A stretch of DNA of 64,000 nt from Spirochaetales bacterium. Its GTDB lineage: Bacteria > Spirochaetota > Spirochaetia > Sphaerochaetales > Sphaerochaetaceae. Position numbers and translations under genes: made by a program. Where the stretch lies: positions 62,001-126,000 of the forward strand of contig JAHDQJ010000003.1 of the NCBI GenBank assembly GCA_018433865.1. The letters are read 5' to 3'. Shown piece after piece: positions 41,970 to 51,549 of the stretch. Position 1 is the first letter of the stretch. The number at the start of each line of letters is the position of its first letter. Below the pieces are notes generated by a model, which did no database searches, was not told the origin of the DNA, and saw only the letters and a program-made list of their open reading frames with translations.

Positions 41970-44082
41970 GATGGAAAACCAGGATTATTTCATCGCACTG
42001 GTTGCGAAGGGCAAGAAGCTCGGGCATCTTTCGCTCGAGCAAGTGTATGCGGTGCTCCCGAACGAGCTCCGTGATGAGGAACATTTCGTGGAGGAGATAC
42101 TCATGTTGCTGGAGAGCCATCACGGCATTCTGGTGAGTGAGGACGATATGGAGAAGGACTTGTTGGAAAATATCGAAGAAGAGCAGTCACCCAAGGCGAA
42201 GGATGCACTCGATCATCCCGATGGACTCGATATCGAGGAGACTTTGATCGATCATGATCTGGAAGAGGATGAGGAGATAGAGGAAGAGATCGATGAGGAG
42301 ATCATCGACAACGACCTCGCCGATTTCTCGGGAATATCCACGCCACGCAGGGGAATCGACGATCTCGACGACGAGAAAATCATCGAAGACCATGACGAAG
42401 AGATCGACGAAGACCTGGACGAGGAACTTGACGAGGAAGATGAGCCTGAGATGGATGCACCGTATGCCAAGAGCGACATGGGCTCCTTTGACGACGTGAG
42501 CGGATACGAAGGCCGCAACTCCCTGATGGACATCGAAGACGACGGGGAAGCCGATGGCAACCGTGAGGGGTCTTCCCGCCGCTCGGGCATACTCGGCAGC
42601 GACAAGGGCGATTCCTCTGTTGACGATCCGATCCGTCTGTACCTGCGTGAGATCGGACGAGAGAACCTGCTCAATGCGGAGCAGGAAGTGGAATTGTCCA
42701 AACGGATGGAGGAGGGTGCAGAGATCATCAAGACTGTCATCCTCAAGTCCGGCATCCTCATTTCGAGCTTCAATGACATCATGGATGTGGTGAACATGCG
42801 GTTCGACGAGGAAGAGCTTGAGTTCTCCCCGAAAGAGCTCAAGGAGAAGATGAATGACCAGAAGCGGTATGTGCAGTTCTATCGGGAAACCCTGAAGGAC
42901 ATCGCCTCGCCGTTGAAGAATTATATAGAGCTGAAGAAGAAGACCATTGCTTCCGGAGGCGACATCCTTGAGGATGATGGATTCGACAAGAAACGTATTA
43001 CCCTGCTGAAAAAGCTCTCGAAGATCGAGCTGCAGCCTGAGGAGATCAGCGGTTTCACCGACCGCTATCTCGCTGCGGAACGTGACATCTTTGAATTGCA
43101 GCGGAAAAAGTCCTCGATCGAGAACCAACTCGGGGTCGGAAGCATCCGTGAGTTGCGGACGATGGGGAGAAACCTTGCGGTTCCGTCCCAACGCGTCGAA
43201 CTGGAAAGACGGCTCAACATGAGCGCCGACCGCATCAAGGAACTGATCAGGGATGTGCAGCTCACTGAAAAGCAACTGAGGAACATCGAATACGAATTCG
43301 AAGAACCCTGCCCGAACATCATTGCGAACGCGAAGGAGATCATGCGTGGTCGTGAGATGATGAAGAGTGCGAAGGATCGCCTGATCCAAGCGAACCTCCG
43401 ACTGGTGGTCAGCATCGCGAAGAAGTACACCAATCGTGGATTGCACTTCTTCGATCTCGTGCAGGAAGGAAACATCGGTCTGATCAAGGCAGTGGAGAAG
43501 TTCGAATATCGCAAGGGGTACAAGTTCTCGACCTATGCGACATGGTGGATTCGGCAGGCGATCACCCGTTCCATCAGCGACCAGGCACGGACGATCCGCG
43601 TTCCGGTACACATGATCGAGCAGATCAACAAGGTGGTGCGCGAATCCCGCATGCTGATGCAGACCTACGGGAGGGAACCGACCGACGAGGAAATCGCGGA
43701 GAAGCTCGGGTGGACCGCCCAGAAGGTGAAATCCGTGAAGAATGTCGCACGCGAGCCGATTTCCCTGGAGACTCCAGTCGGAGAGGAAGAGGATTCGTTG
43801 CTCAGCGATTTCATAGAAGACAAGGATGTGGAGAACCCGGCGACCCAGACGGCGTTCACGCTCCTGCAGGAACAATTGCAGGAGGTGTTGGAGACGTTGC
43901 CGAAAAGGGAGCAGGAAGTTCTCAAGATGAGATTCGGACTCGAGGACGGATACTCATTGACACTGGAAGAGGTAGGATTGTATTTTGAAGTGACGCGTGA
44001 ACGTATCAGGCAGATCGAGGCCAAGGCGTTGCGCAGGCTCCGCCACCCGAAGCGAAGCCGCAGACTCAAGGATTTCATTTAG
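41962..44082 (+). CDS. rpoD: Primary sigma factor RpoD
   Basis: The 706-residue sigma-70 has region 1.2 ([25 protein letters not shown]), a non-conserved region, region 2 ([41 protein letters not shown]), region 3 and region 4 ([30 protein letters not shown]). The stretch at residues 88-165, between region 1.1 and 1.2, is extremely acidic (over half Asp/Glu), a longer linker than in well-studied sigma factors. The ATG overlaps the dnaG stop by 8 nt, implying coupled translation. Confidence 0.95.
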   Translation: MSEMENQDYFIALVAKGKKLGHLSLEQVYAVLPNELRDEEHFVEEILMLLESHHGILVSEDDMEKDLLENIEEEQSPKAKDALDHPDGLDIEETLIDHDLEEDEEIEEEIDEEIIDNDLADFSGISTPRRGIDDLDDEKIIEDHDEEIDEDLDEELDEEDEPEMDAPYAKSDMGSFDDVSGYEGRNSLMDIEDDGEADGNREGSSRRSGILGSDKGDSSVDDPIRLYLREIGRENLLNAEQEVELSKRMEEGAEIIKTVILKSGILISSFNDIMDVVNMRFDEEELEFSPKELKEKMNDQKRYVQFYRETLKDIASPLKNYIELKKKTIASGGDILEDDGFDKKRITLLKKLSKIELQPEEISGFTDRYLAAERDIFELQRKKSSIENQLGVGSIRELRTMGRNLAVPSQRVELERRLNMSADRIKELIRDVQLTEKQLRNIEYEFEEPCPNIIANAKEIMRGREMMKSAKDRLIQANLRLVVSIAKKYTNRGLHFFDLVQEGNIGLIKAVEKFEYRKGYKFSTYATWWIRQAITRSISDQARTIRVPVHMIEQINKVVRESRMLMQTYGREPTDEEIAEKLGWTAQKVKSVKNVAREPISLETPVGEEEDSLLSDFIEDKDVENPATQTAFTLLQEQLQEVLETLPKREQEVLKMRFGLEDGYSLTLEEVGLYFEVTRERIRQIEAKALRRLRHPKRSRRLKDFI

Positions 44083-44106
44083 TACCGATAAGGCAGGAGA
44101 AGGCAT

Positions 44107-44913
44107 ATGCAGGATGTGTTTGACAAGCTTCGCGATCTTCAAGGCGTGCTCGCTGAGAAATTCGCCGTGCTTGAGGAGATCAAGGAGATTCCGAGGACGT
44201 TGGAGACCAAGCAGGAGTTGCTCAATAGGGGAAAGAAAACCTATATCGAAAAGCATGAGCGGCTTGAGAAGACGACCGAGGAGCTCAAGGCGCTCAGGGT
44301 TTCCCTGGATGAGGCCGAGCTGGCTCGGGAGAACTCGGAGAAGCAGATGGAACAGATCTCCACCCAGCGCGAATACGAGGCACTGGAGAAAGAGATCAAG
44401 GATGCCGCCGCACGGGAACAGTCCCTGCGCAAAAGCCTGCTTGCGAAGGAAAAGTATCTCTCGGAGATCCAGGAGCAGCTTGAGGAACATGAGCAGCTGA
44501 TGGAAATCCAGGAAGAGGAAGTCAAGACGGAAACCGAGAAGAAGGACATGCTGCTCGCCGAGAAGCATGCGTTGATTGCCTCGCTCGAGAAGAAAGAGTC
44601 GGACCTGACTCCCGGAATCGAGGAGTCGATCCTCTTTAAGTTCGAACGGATCATCAAGAACAAGGCCGGTGTCGGTATCGTGCCGATCCACGGACACGTC
44701 TGCCAGGGTTGCCATATCACGTTGCCGGTGCAGTTCGTGAACGAGGTACGCAAGGGAGAGGACTTCATGTTCTGCCCCTACTGTAGCCGTGTCCTCTTCT
44801 GGGAGGAAGCCGAAGGCTACGACCAGGTCGTACAGCACATCGAGGAGTCGGAGATCGAAGAGGCCGGATTGGCTGATTTTGTCGACTCCGATGAATTCGA
44901 CGATCTGATCTGA
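44107..44913 (+). CDS. Coiled-coil protein with C4 zinc ribbon (zf-RING_7/CT398-like)
   Basis: The 268-residue product is a long charged coiled coil (residues about 10-175) followed by IPIHGHVCQGCHITLP and FCPYCSRVLFW, the two CxxC pairs of the C4-type zinc ribbon family. Members are bound to diverse roles and are often located near rpoD or RNase P genes; this one lies between rpoD and rnpB. An acidic tail closes the protein. Function is not established from sequence. Confidence 0.8.
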   Translation: MQDVFDKLRDLQGVLAEKFAVLEEIKEIPRTLETKQELLNRGKKTYIEKHERLEKTTEELKALRVSLDEAELARENSEKQMEQISTQREYEALEKEIKDAAAREQSLRKSLLAKEKYLSEIQEQLEEHEQLMEIQEEEVKTETEKKDMLLAEKHALIASLEKKESDLTPGIEESILFKFERIIKNKAGVGIVPIHGHVCQGCHITLPVQFVNEVRKGEDFMFCPYCSRVLFWEEAEGYDQVVQHIEESEIEEAGLADFVDSDEFDDLI

Positions 44914-44931
44914 TCACATTTGGTTTGATTT

Positions 44932-45265
44932 TTGGCAGTCCATGCGGTCGCCGGTGACGCTTGCGTCACGGGAGGAAAGTCCGGGCTCCACAGAACATGA
45001 CGCCGGGTAACACCCGGGAGCCGCAAGGCTACAGAGAGTGCCGCAGAAAAGATACCGCCCGAAAGGGTAAGGGTGAAATGGTGGGGTAAGAGCCCACCGC
45101 GTTCCTGGCAACAGGAACGGCACGGAAAACCTCGTCAGGAGCAAGACCAAGCAGCAGGTGGGCTGTTCGTCCTCAAGCCTGCGGGTAGGTCGCTGGAGCA
45201 CTTCGGCAACGGAGTGCCTGGATAGATGGCCGCACCAGACAGAACCCGGCTTATGGGCAGCCAAT
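44932..45265 (+). ncRNA. rnpB: RNase P RNA (type A)
   Basis: Conserved parts are GAGGAAAGTCCGGGCTCC near the 5' end, ACAGAGAGTGCCGCAGAAAA, AGGGTGAAATGGTGGGGTAAGAG, GCACCGCG-type core elements and the closing AGAACCCGGCTTATGGGC. TTGGC near 44932 pairs with GCCAA near 45264 as P1. Exact ends are estimated from that pairing. It is the catalytic RNA that cuts tRNA 5' leaders. A hairpin lies just downstream. Confidence 0.93.
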
Positions 45266-45277
45266 TTTCTTTTTTTC

Positions 45278-45305
45278 GGAGAGCGCTCTGTGACGGGCGC
45301 TCTCT
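45278..45305 (+). terminator. Hairpin after rnpB
   Basis: A stem GAGAGCGC (45279-45286) with GCGCTCTC (45297-45304) follows a T-rich stretch after the RNase P RNA. The T-run comes before rather than after the stem, so termination is uncertain. Confidence 0.3.
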
Positions 45306-45322
45306 CGTTTACGGAGAGACAC

Positions 45323-47794
45323 ATGGAACGTATAGATATCGTGAAACGGTTCGGCAACAGATTGTTGACCTTGGAGAATCCCGCACGCTACATCGGCGGC
45401 GAATATGCATTCGGACCGGTACATGACGTACAGGATACCGATATCAGCGTCGGCATCTGCTTTCCCGATCTCTATGAGATCGGCATGTCGAACAATGCGG
45501 TACGCATCCTCTGCGACCTGGTCAATTCCATCGAACCGGCTGTCGCATGTGATCGCGTGTTTGCCGTCGCAGGAGACTACGAACAGTTCCTTCGCGAGCA
45601 GGATGTCCCCTTGCATACCATCGGACAAGGCATTCCGTTGCATCAGTTGGATCTGTTGGGCATTTCCATCGGTTATGAATTGGCTGCAACGAACATCCTG
45701 CAGGTGCTCGAGCTCGGAAGGATTCCCCTCCATGCCGTCGAGAGGACCGATGCACACCCGATCGTGATCGCAGGAGGTCCGGCGATCACAAATCCCCTTC
45801 CATTCTCCCCATTCTTCGATTTCGTGTTCATCGGTGAGGCGGAGGCCGGCTTGGCCGAAATAGTGCAGGTGATCAGGAACGGAAAGCATGCCCGATCGTC
45901 AAGGAAAGAGACCATCGACCGGCTCAAGGAATTCCCGTTCCTCTGGTATCCTGGAAAACCTCTGGCCATCCGTGCAATCGATGACGGTTTCGCCTCCGAT
46001 GCGAAACCGACCTTCGGTTCGTATACCGTGCCGCACTTCAAGGTGGCACAGGACAACGGTGTGGTGGAGATCATGCGCGGGTGTCCGAACGGCTGTCGTT
46101 TCTGTCATGCAGGGCAATACTACAAGCCGTACCGCCAGAAGGCACTCGAAGATGTAAGCCGACAGGTTGAGCAGCATGTACATCAATTCGGTTACCGCGA
46201 GATCACCCTGAGCTCACTCTCCTCAGGCGACCATCCCCAGATACGTTCGATGATCGAACATCTGAATTCCCGGTTCTCCGCCGACCATATATCCTTCTCG
46301 CTTCCATCGCTGAAAGTCAGTTCGTTCTCCCTCGGAATTCTCGAGCAACTCTCAGAGGTACGCAAGAGCGGACTTACCTTTGCTATAGAGACTCCGTTGC
46401 CTCGATGGCAACGCGCGGTGAACAAGGAAGTTCCCGTGCAACAGGTGATCGATATCATCAGGGAGGCGAAGAGCCGCGGATGGAGACTTGCCAAGTTCTA
46501 TTTCATGGTCGGCCTGCCCTTCATCGATCCCGAAGAGGAAAAGGATGCGATCACCGCATTCTTGCGTGAAGTATGGGAAGCGACGAGGATCGGCATGAAC
46601 ATCAACATCGGGACGTTCATACCGAAGCCCCATACGCCGTTCCAGTGGGCACCGCAGATGCATCCGGACAAGTCCAGGGAACATCTGATGGCGATCAAGC
46701 GTTCCATCCAGCAGGAGGTCAAGGGAGCGAAGGTTTCGTACCACGAACCGTGGGTCTCCTACATCGAGGGAATCATCAGCAGGGGGGATCGTCATGTCGC
46801 CCGCCTGATCGAGCTGGCATACCGGAACGGGTGCAGGCTCGATGCATGGGACGAACATCTCGACAAGGAAGCATGGAAGCGTGCGATCGCAGACATGGAG
46901 GTTCCCGTCGATCGGTGGATGTTTGCCGAACATGATCCCAAGGAGACGCTACCGTGGGATTCCGTGTCGATGGGTGTTTCGAAAGCATACCTGAGACATG
47001 AATGGGAGTTGGCGAGGGAAGCGGTGCTGACCGACCGTTGTGCCTCCGAATGTTCCATCCCGTGCGGAGTCTGTGGGAGAACACACCGTGTCTTCGATGT
47101 TCCGCAGCTCGATGAAGAACCATCCCTGCCGAACTTCCGGCCGGTCGCCGAATCCAAGGAGCCTTCACGCCCTGTTCTGTTCTTCTATAAAAAGGAGGGC
47201 AGGGCCACCTTCATCTCCCATATCAGCGTGATGCGCATCTTTGAACAGACTTTCCAACGATCGCGGATACCGGTCACCTTCACACAAGGCTACAACCCAA
47301 AACCGAAGATGGAATTCGTGAACCCGCTCTCCACCGGGATCAGCGGGTCGGAGGAGGTCCTCCTCGTCGACATCCATGGCGGTACCGCGTTGGATGCGCA
47401 AGAGACAGTAAAACAGCTCAATTCAATGGTTTCCGCAGGATTCGTGTTCACCCGCATGATAGCGTTCGATACCGATCGTAGGATGACGCTGAGCAAACAT
47501 ATGGGCGGAAGTGTCTATACCATCAGCGATGTGCGCGACGATGCCTACGTGCAGGTACTTGATGAATGGACAAAACGATGTGGTGTGGGAGTCTCTGTCG
47601 CAAAGCTCTCCATCGCGGGGAAGCCTACCTACACGGTGATCATGGAAGGAGAAAAGAATCCGGTGAAGACGCTCTTCGGAAACGTTCCGGACAAATTCGC
47701 GGTGCTCTCCTTTATGAAGATACACCGCGAATCGATATTCATCGGCCGCTATGGTGACGGACCGGTAGGCTATGCATCGGTAGGATCGATGTGA
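45323..47794 (+). CDS. Fused radical SAM (TIGR03960-type) and DUF2344 (TIGR03936-type) protein
   Basis: The 823-residue protein has an N-terminal B12-binding-like region (residues 40-180, IGMSNNAVRILCDLV and GGPAITNPLPFSPFFDFVFIGEAE), a radical SAM core with the Cys triad CPNGCRFC (Cys254, 258, 261), and a C-terminal DUF2344 domain (from about 610, PVLFFYKKEGRATFISHISVMRIFEQTFQRS). No DxHxxG cobalamin His is seen. These two families often lie side by side; here they are one chain. The reaction is unknown, though the families are linked to RNA modification. ATG 45323 has GGAGAG upstream; earlier frame lies in rnpB. Confidence 0.85.
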   Translation: MERIDIVKRFGNRLLTLENPARYIGGEYAFGPVHDVQDTDISVGICFPDLYEIGMSNNAVRILCDLVNSIEPAVACDRVFAVAGDYEQFLREQDVPLHTIGQGIPLHQLDLLGISIGYELAATNILQVLELGRIPLHAVERTDAHPIVIAGGPAITNPLPFSPFFDFVFIGEAEAGLAEIVQVIRNGKHARSSRKETIDRLKEFPFLWYPGKPLAIRAIDDGFASDAKPTFGSYTVPHFKVAQDNGVVEIMRGCPNGCRFCHAGQYYKPYRQKALEDVSRQVEQHVHQFGYREITLSSLSSGDHPQIRSMIEHLNSRFSADHISFSLPSLKVSSFSLGILEQLSEVRKSGLTFAIETPLPRWQRAVNKEVPVQQVIDIIREAKSRGWRLAKFYFMVGLPFIDPEEEKDAITAFLREVWEATRIGMNINIGTFIPKPHTPFQWAPQMHPDKSREHLMAIKRSIQQEVKGAKVSYHEPWVSYIEGIISRGDRHVARLIELAYRNGCRLDAWDEHLDKEAWKRAIADMEVPVDRWMFAEHDPKETLPWDSVSMGVSKAYLRHEWELAREAVLTDRCASECSIPCGVCGRTHRVFDVPQLDEEPSLPNFRPVAESKEPSRPVLFFYKKEGRATFISHISVMRIFEQTFQRSRIPVTFTQGYNPKPKMEFVNPLSTGISGSEEVLLVDIHGGTALDAQETVKQLNSMVSAGFVFTRMIAFDTDRRMTLSKHMGGSVYTISDVRDDAYVQVLDEWTKRCGVGVSVAKLSIAGKPTYTVIMEGEKNPVKTLFGNVPDKFAVLSFMKIHRESIFIGRYGDGPVGYASVGSM

Positions 47795-49764
47795 CAGTGG
47801 TAGTAATGGGTATCCGAGATCCTAACCATCGGAGGGTACTCTCGTGCACATATCTCACCGACCTGACGGTGGCAACGACCGGCGAAGGGACATCCCTTGG
47901 GTTTCTTCGTCGGATCGGGCAGTTGGCCTCCCAGCGCTATCGCCGTGCGCTGTTTCGTCGGATCCACCTCGGGCACCGCTGAAAGCAATGCCTCGGTATA
48001 GGGGTGGAACGGAGGGGCCATCACCTCATCCCTCTTGCCGTACTCGCAAATCTTCCCTGCATACATCACCATGATATGGTCGCTCAGGTAATTGATCACA
48101 TTCAGGTCGTGTGAGATGAACATGTAGGCCACTTGGGTCTCCACCTGCAGATCGTTGAGCAGGTTCAGTACCGAAGCCTGTACCGAGACATCTAGCGCGC
48201 TTGTCGGTTCATCGCACACGATCAGTTCGGGTGAAATGGACAAGGCCCTGGCGATCGCCACACGCTGCTGTTCTCCTCCGCTCAACTGTCGGGGCTTCTT
48301 GGACAGGTATTCCTTTCCGAGATCGACTTTCTTCAGCATGTCGATGATCATGGTCCGCCTCTTGCCCCTGTCGTCTATGTGGGCGAGACGTTTCATCGGG
48401 CGGGCGATGATCTGTTCTACCGTGTGGGAAGGATTGAGACTCCTGCCAGGGTTCTGGAAGATGAGCTGGATGTTTTTCAGGGTCTCCTTGGATCGTTTCC
48501 TCCATCCGACAGTGATGTCGGTACCATCGAAAAGAATCCTCCCTTCGGTCGGCACATGCAATCCGCTCACCATGTGTCCGGTGGTACTCTTCCCACATCC
48601 CGACTCACCCACTATGCCGATCACCGAACCCGATTGCACCGAGAAATCGATGCCATTCACGGCATGGACCTTCCTCCGGTTTCCGTAGATCTTTTGCAGG
48701 CCGTCAATCTTCAGCAACTCCTTCGGCTGGAGTGGACCGTGCACGTCTTCCCGTTTTTTCGGAATGAGCTTCACTGCGGTACTGTCCGGGATGTCGGTCG
48801 CGTAGGCCCTGTCGCATGCGGCCCAATGACGATCGGAAACTTCCCTGATCCCATAGGAAAGCTCGCAAGTATCTGTCCGCTTGTCGCAACGGTCAGCGAA
48901 CGGACATCCTGTTTCCTCCGCCCCTCGCATCTTCACATAGCCATCGATCGTATTCAGCTTTGTCTTTTCCTTGACGACAGAACCACGCGGCATGCAATTG
49001 ATCAAGGCTCGGGTGTAGGGGTGCAGGGGATGTTCGAATATCTGCTGTTTCGGACCGCGTTCCACGATCTCACCGTTATACATCACTACCACATGCTCGG
49101 CGACCTTGTTGATGACACCCATATCGTGAGAGATATACATCAGGGACATCTTCAGTTTCTCCCGGAGATCCTTGATGGAATCGAGTATCACTGCCTCGGT
49201 CGTCACGTCGAGCGCGGTGGTGGGTTCGTCCAGGATCATGAGATCAGGCTTGCAGAGGATAGCCATCGCAATGCAGATGCGTTGCTGGATTCCTCCACTT
49301 ACTTGGTGGGGATACCGACGTGCGATACTCTTCGGATCACCGAGGTTCATGAGCCGGAGTGCTGCGATGGTTGCCTCCCGCGCCTCCTTCTTATTCAGCT
49401 TCTGATGGTGCATCCCCACCTCGTCCAGCTGGAATCCGATGGTGAGCGCAGGATTCAAGGAAGAGTAGGGATTCTGGAAAACCATTGCGATCCTGTCTCC
49501 TCGATACTTCTCCATCTCACGCTCCGACTTTAGCAGAAGATCTTCCCCCTTGAACCTGATCGAACCTTCTACCGATGCATTCTGTGCAAGATAGTGCATG
49601 ATGGAGAAAGAGAGCGTGCTCTTTCCGCACCCGGATTCCCCGATGATGCCGATCGACTCATCGTATCCTATCGAAAGCGAGACATTGCGCACTGCGGAGA
49701 ACAGACCATCGAAGGTCTTGAACTTCACGTGCAGGTTTTCTATGTCGAGAATATTATCGTTCAT
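47770..49764 (-). CDS. Peptide-type ABC transporter, fused double ATPase (DppD-DppF type)
   Basis: The 664-residue protein joins two oligopeptide-family ATPases: GIIGESGCGKST near residue 43, VSGGIQQRICIAMAI and LMILDEPTTALD in the first half, and GIVGESGCGKST near 390, LSGGEQQRVAIARAL and LIVCDEPTSALD in the second. Each half ends with the CPFADRC/CPFAGRC Cys segment of the DppD/OppF family. The fusion resembles GsiA. It overlaps the radical SAM gene by 25 nt at the 3' ends and starts within the permease gene. Confidence 0.92.
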   Translation of the reverse strand: MNDNILDIENLHVKFKTFDGLFSAVRNVSLSIGYDESIGIIGESGCGKSTLSFSIMHYLAQNASVEGSIRFKGEDLLLKSEREMEKYRGDRIAMVFQNPYSSLNPALTIGFQLDEVGMHHQKLNKKEAREATIAALRLMNLGDPKSIARRYPHQVSGGIQQRICIAMAILCKPDLMILDEPTTALDVTTEAVILDSIKDLREKLKMSLMYISHDMGVINKVAEHVVVMYNGEIVERGPKQQIFEHPLHPYTRALINCMPRGSVVKEKTKLNTIDGYVKMRGAEETGCPFADRCDKRTDTCELSYGIREVSDRHWAACDRAYATDIPDSTAVKLIPKKREDVHGPLQPKELLKIDGLQKIYGNRRKVHAVNGIDFSVQSGSVIGIVGESGCGKSTTGHMVSGLHVPTEGRILFDGTDITVGWRKRSKETLKNIQLIFQNPGRSLNPSHTVEQIIARPMKRLAHIDDRGKRRTMIIDMLKKVDLGKEYLSKKPRQLSGGEQQRVAIARALSISPELIVCDEPTSALDVSVQASVLNLLNDLQVETQVAYMFISHDLNVINYLSDHIMVMYAGKICEYGKRDEVMAPPFHPYTEALLSAVPEVDPTKQRTAIALGGQLPDPTKKPKGCPFAGRCHRQVGEICAREYPPMVRISDTHYYHCHIDPTDA

Positions 49765-50584
49765 GTATGAGTACCTTGCTGACGAAGTCAGAGAATATGG
49801 AGATTGCTATCACCAGGGAAGCGATGGCAAGTGCAGGGAACAGGACCGCCCACGGGGCATTGCTGATGATCGGTTTGTTCTCGATGACCATCATTCCCCA
49901 GTCGGGTGTAGGCGGTTGCATGCCCACACCAAGGAAACCGAGGGATGCGACCATCATGATCGAATAGGCGAACCGTGCGGTCGCCTCGACGATGATCGGC
50001 CCTGTCGTGTTCGGGAGAATCTCGACAAACATGATGTAGAGGTGGCTTTCTCCCCGTATCCTGGCCGCGGAGACATACTCCTGGCTCTTCTCGGTCAACA
50101 ATACACCACGAGCTACTCGTGCGGTCGCAGGAACGAATGCGATGGAAACGATGATCGTCAGGCTTCCGATGTTCGAATCTCCGAGAATGCCAAGGATGAC
50201 CATGGAAAGCACCAGCGGAGGAATGGCCATCAGGATATCCATCGCACGCAGGAATGCCGTATCAGCCTTTCCGCCGAAGTAACCGGCAGAGAAACCGATG
50301 ATCACTCCTATCACCGTGGAGAACAGGGAAGTCATCAACGCGACCGTGAGGATCGAGCGGCTTCCGTAGACGACTCGGGCCAGGATATCACGGCCGAGGC
50401 TGTCTGTTCCCAACAGGTGTCCATTCACTCCCGGAGCAACCATCTGGTGATCCGAGTCCATCTGCGTGTGCGTGAACGGAACCAAATTCGGCCCGAAGAA
50501 CGCGAGGAACAGCCAAACGAGCATGACTGCGATTCCCGCGATTGCCAGCGGATGTTTTTTCAGTTGATAGAGCAGATACTTCAT
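49754..50584 (-). CDS. Peptide-type ABC transporter permease (DppC-like)
   Basis: The 276-residue membrane protein starts MKYLLYQLKKHPLAIAGIAVMLVWLFLAF and has the cytoplasmic coupling loop VSAARIRGESHLYIMFVEILPNTTGPIIVEA (EAA motif). GLLGTDSLGRDILARVVYGSR is the family N-terminal signature. About six helices. Start ATG 50584 overlaps the upstream permease stop (ATGA); the longer frame extends into that gene. With the partner permease it forms the import channel. Confidence 0.9.
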   Translation of the reverse strand: MKYLLYQLKKHPLAIAGIAVMLVWLFLAFFGPNLVPFTHTQMDSDHQMVAPGVNGHLLGTDSLGRDILARVVYGSRSILTVALMTSLFSTVIGVIIGFSAGYFGGKADTAFLRAMDILMAIPPLVLSMVILGILGDSNIGSLTIIVSIAFVPATARVARGVLLTEKSQEYVSAARIRGESHLYIMFVEILPNTTGPIIVEATARFAYSIMMVASLGFLGVGMQPPTPDWGMMVIENKPIISNAPWAVLFPALAIASLVIAISIFSDFVSKVLIHER

Positions 50585-51549
50585 CGCTGGCCTCCTTGGT
50601 ACCGTATGCGCGGATTCAGATAACTGTACATGATATCGGTGACCATCGTGGAGAGCGAGTAGATCACCGTGATCAGCAAGACGCACGCTTCGATCAACGG
50701 AACATCGCGTGTCTTGATCGCGGTCATCAACAACGAACCCATCCCGGGAAATCCGAACAAAGTCTCCACGACGACCAGTCCCCCGAACAGCCAACCCATG
50801 TTCATGCCGATGATCGTGATCGTCGGCAACAGTGCGTTCTTCAAGGCATGCCGGAAAATCACATAGCGTCTGGGCATTCCCTTGAGGATCGCAGCCCTCA
50901 CATAATCGGAATTCATCACAGAAATCATGGAAGATCTCTGCATGCGTGATACGTAGCCGAACATCACGAACGTTATGGAGAGGGCAGGGAGGACGAGGAT
51001 ATCGAGATTCCCGAAGAGCGTTTCCCCGATGGGAATGACACTTACGATGGGAAACCAGTCAAGTGTTACTGCGAACACGGTGATCAGGATGACCCCCGAT
51101 ACGAATTCAGGGAGTGCCATCGTGGCGAGACCGAAGAAAGAGATGACAGAATCGGTCGGTTTCTTCTCCTTCACTCCCGCGAGTACTCCGAGGAAGATGG
51201 AGAGTGGGACGAAGAGGATGAATGCCGCCAAGGCAAGGACCAACGAATGTCCGACCCGTCTCCACAAGATGCTGTTGATCGCGACACCTTGCATGTAGAT
51301 CGACTCTCCGAGATCTCCGGTGGCCAATGCACCCACCCACCGCACGTAACGCTGCAGTACAGGATCGTTCAGCCCCCGAGCTTCTCGCAACGCAGCTACG
51401 GCTTCCTCGGTTGCACTCTGTCCGAGAATCATCTGTGCGACATCTCCAGGCATGATCTCGACAAGCATGAAGATGATGAATGACATGATGACCAGGGTCG
51501 CAAGAAGCGACCCCAGTCTCTGAAGAACCAATCGTGTGATCCTGTTCAT
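50581..51549 (-). CDS. Peptide-type ABC transporter permease (DppB-like)
   Basis: The 322-residue protein begins RITRLVLQRLGSLLATLVIMSFIIFMLVEIMPGD, the DppB/OppB signature, and has the EAA loop VRAAILKGMPRRYVIFRHALKNALLPTITIIG. Six helices are likely. It starts at ATG 51549, overlapping the substrate-binding protein stop, and is the first permease of the set. Confidence 0.92.
   Translation of the reverse strand: MNRITRLVLQRLGSLLATLVIMSFIIFMLVEIMPGDVAQMILGQSATEEAVAALREARGLNDPVLQRYVRWVGALATGDLGESIYMQGVAINSILWRRVGHSLVLALAAFILFVPLSIFLGVLAGVKEKKPTDSVISFFGLATMALPEFVSGVILITVFAVTLDWFPIVSVIPIGETLFGNLDILVLPALSITFVMFGYVSRMQRSSMISVMNSDYVRAAILKGMPRRYVIFRHALKNALLPTITIIGMNMGWLFGGLVVVETLFGFPGMGSLLMTAIKTRDVPLIEACVLLITVIYSLSTMVTDIMYSYLNPRIRYQGGQR

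Noticed and set aside
42187-43875. 562-codon minus-strand frame within rpoD
   Set aside because: Shadow of rpoD; no start signal or family match.
45158-45322. N-terminal extension of the radical SAM gene into upstream sequence
   Set aside because: This stretch is RNase P RNA; the family N-terminus begins at ATG 45323.
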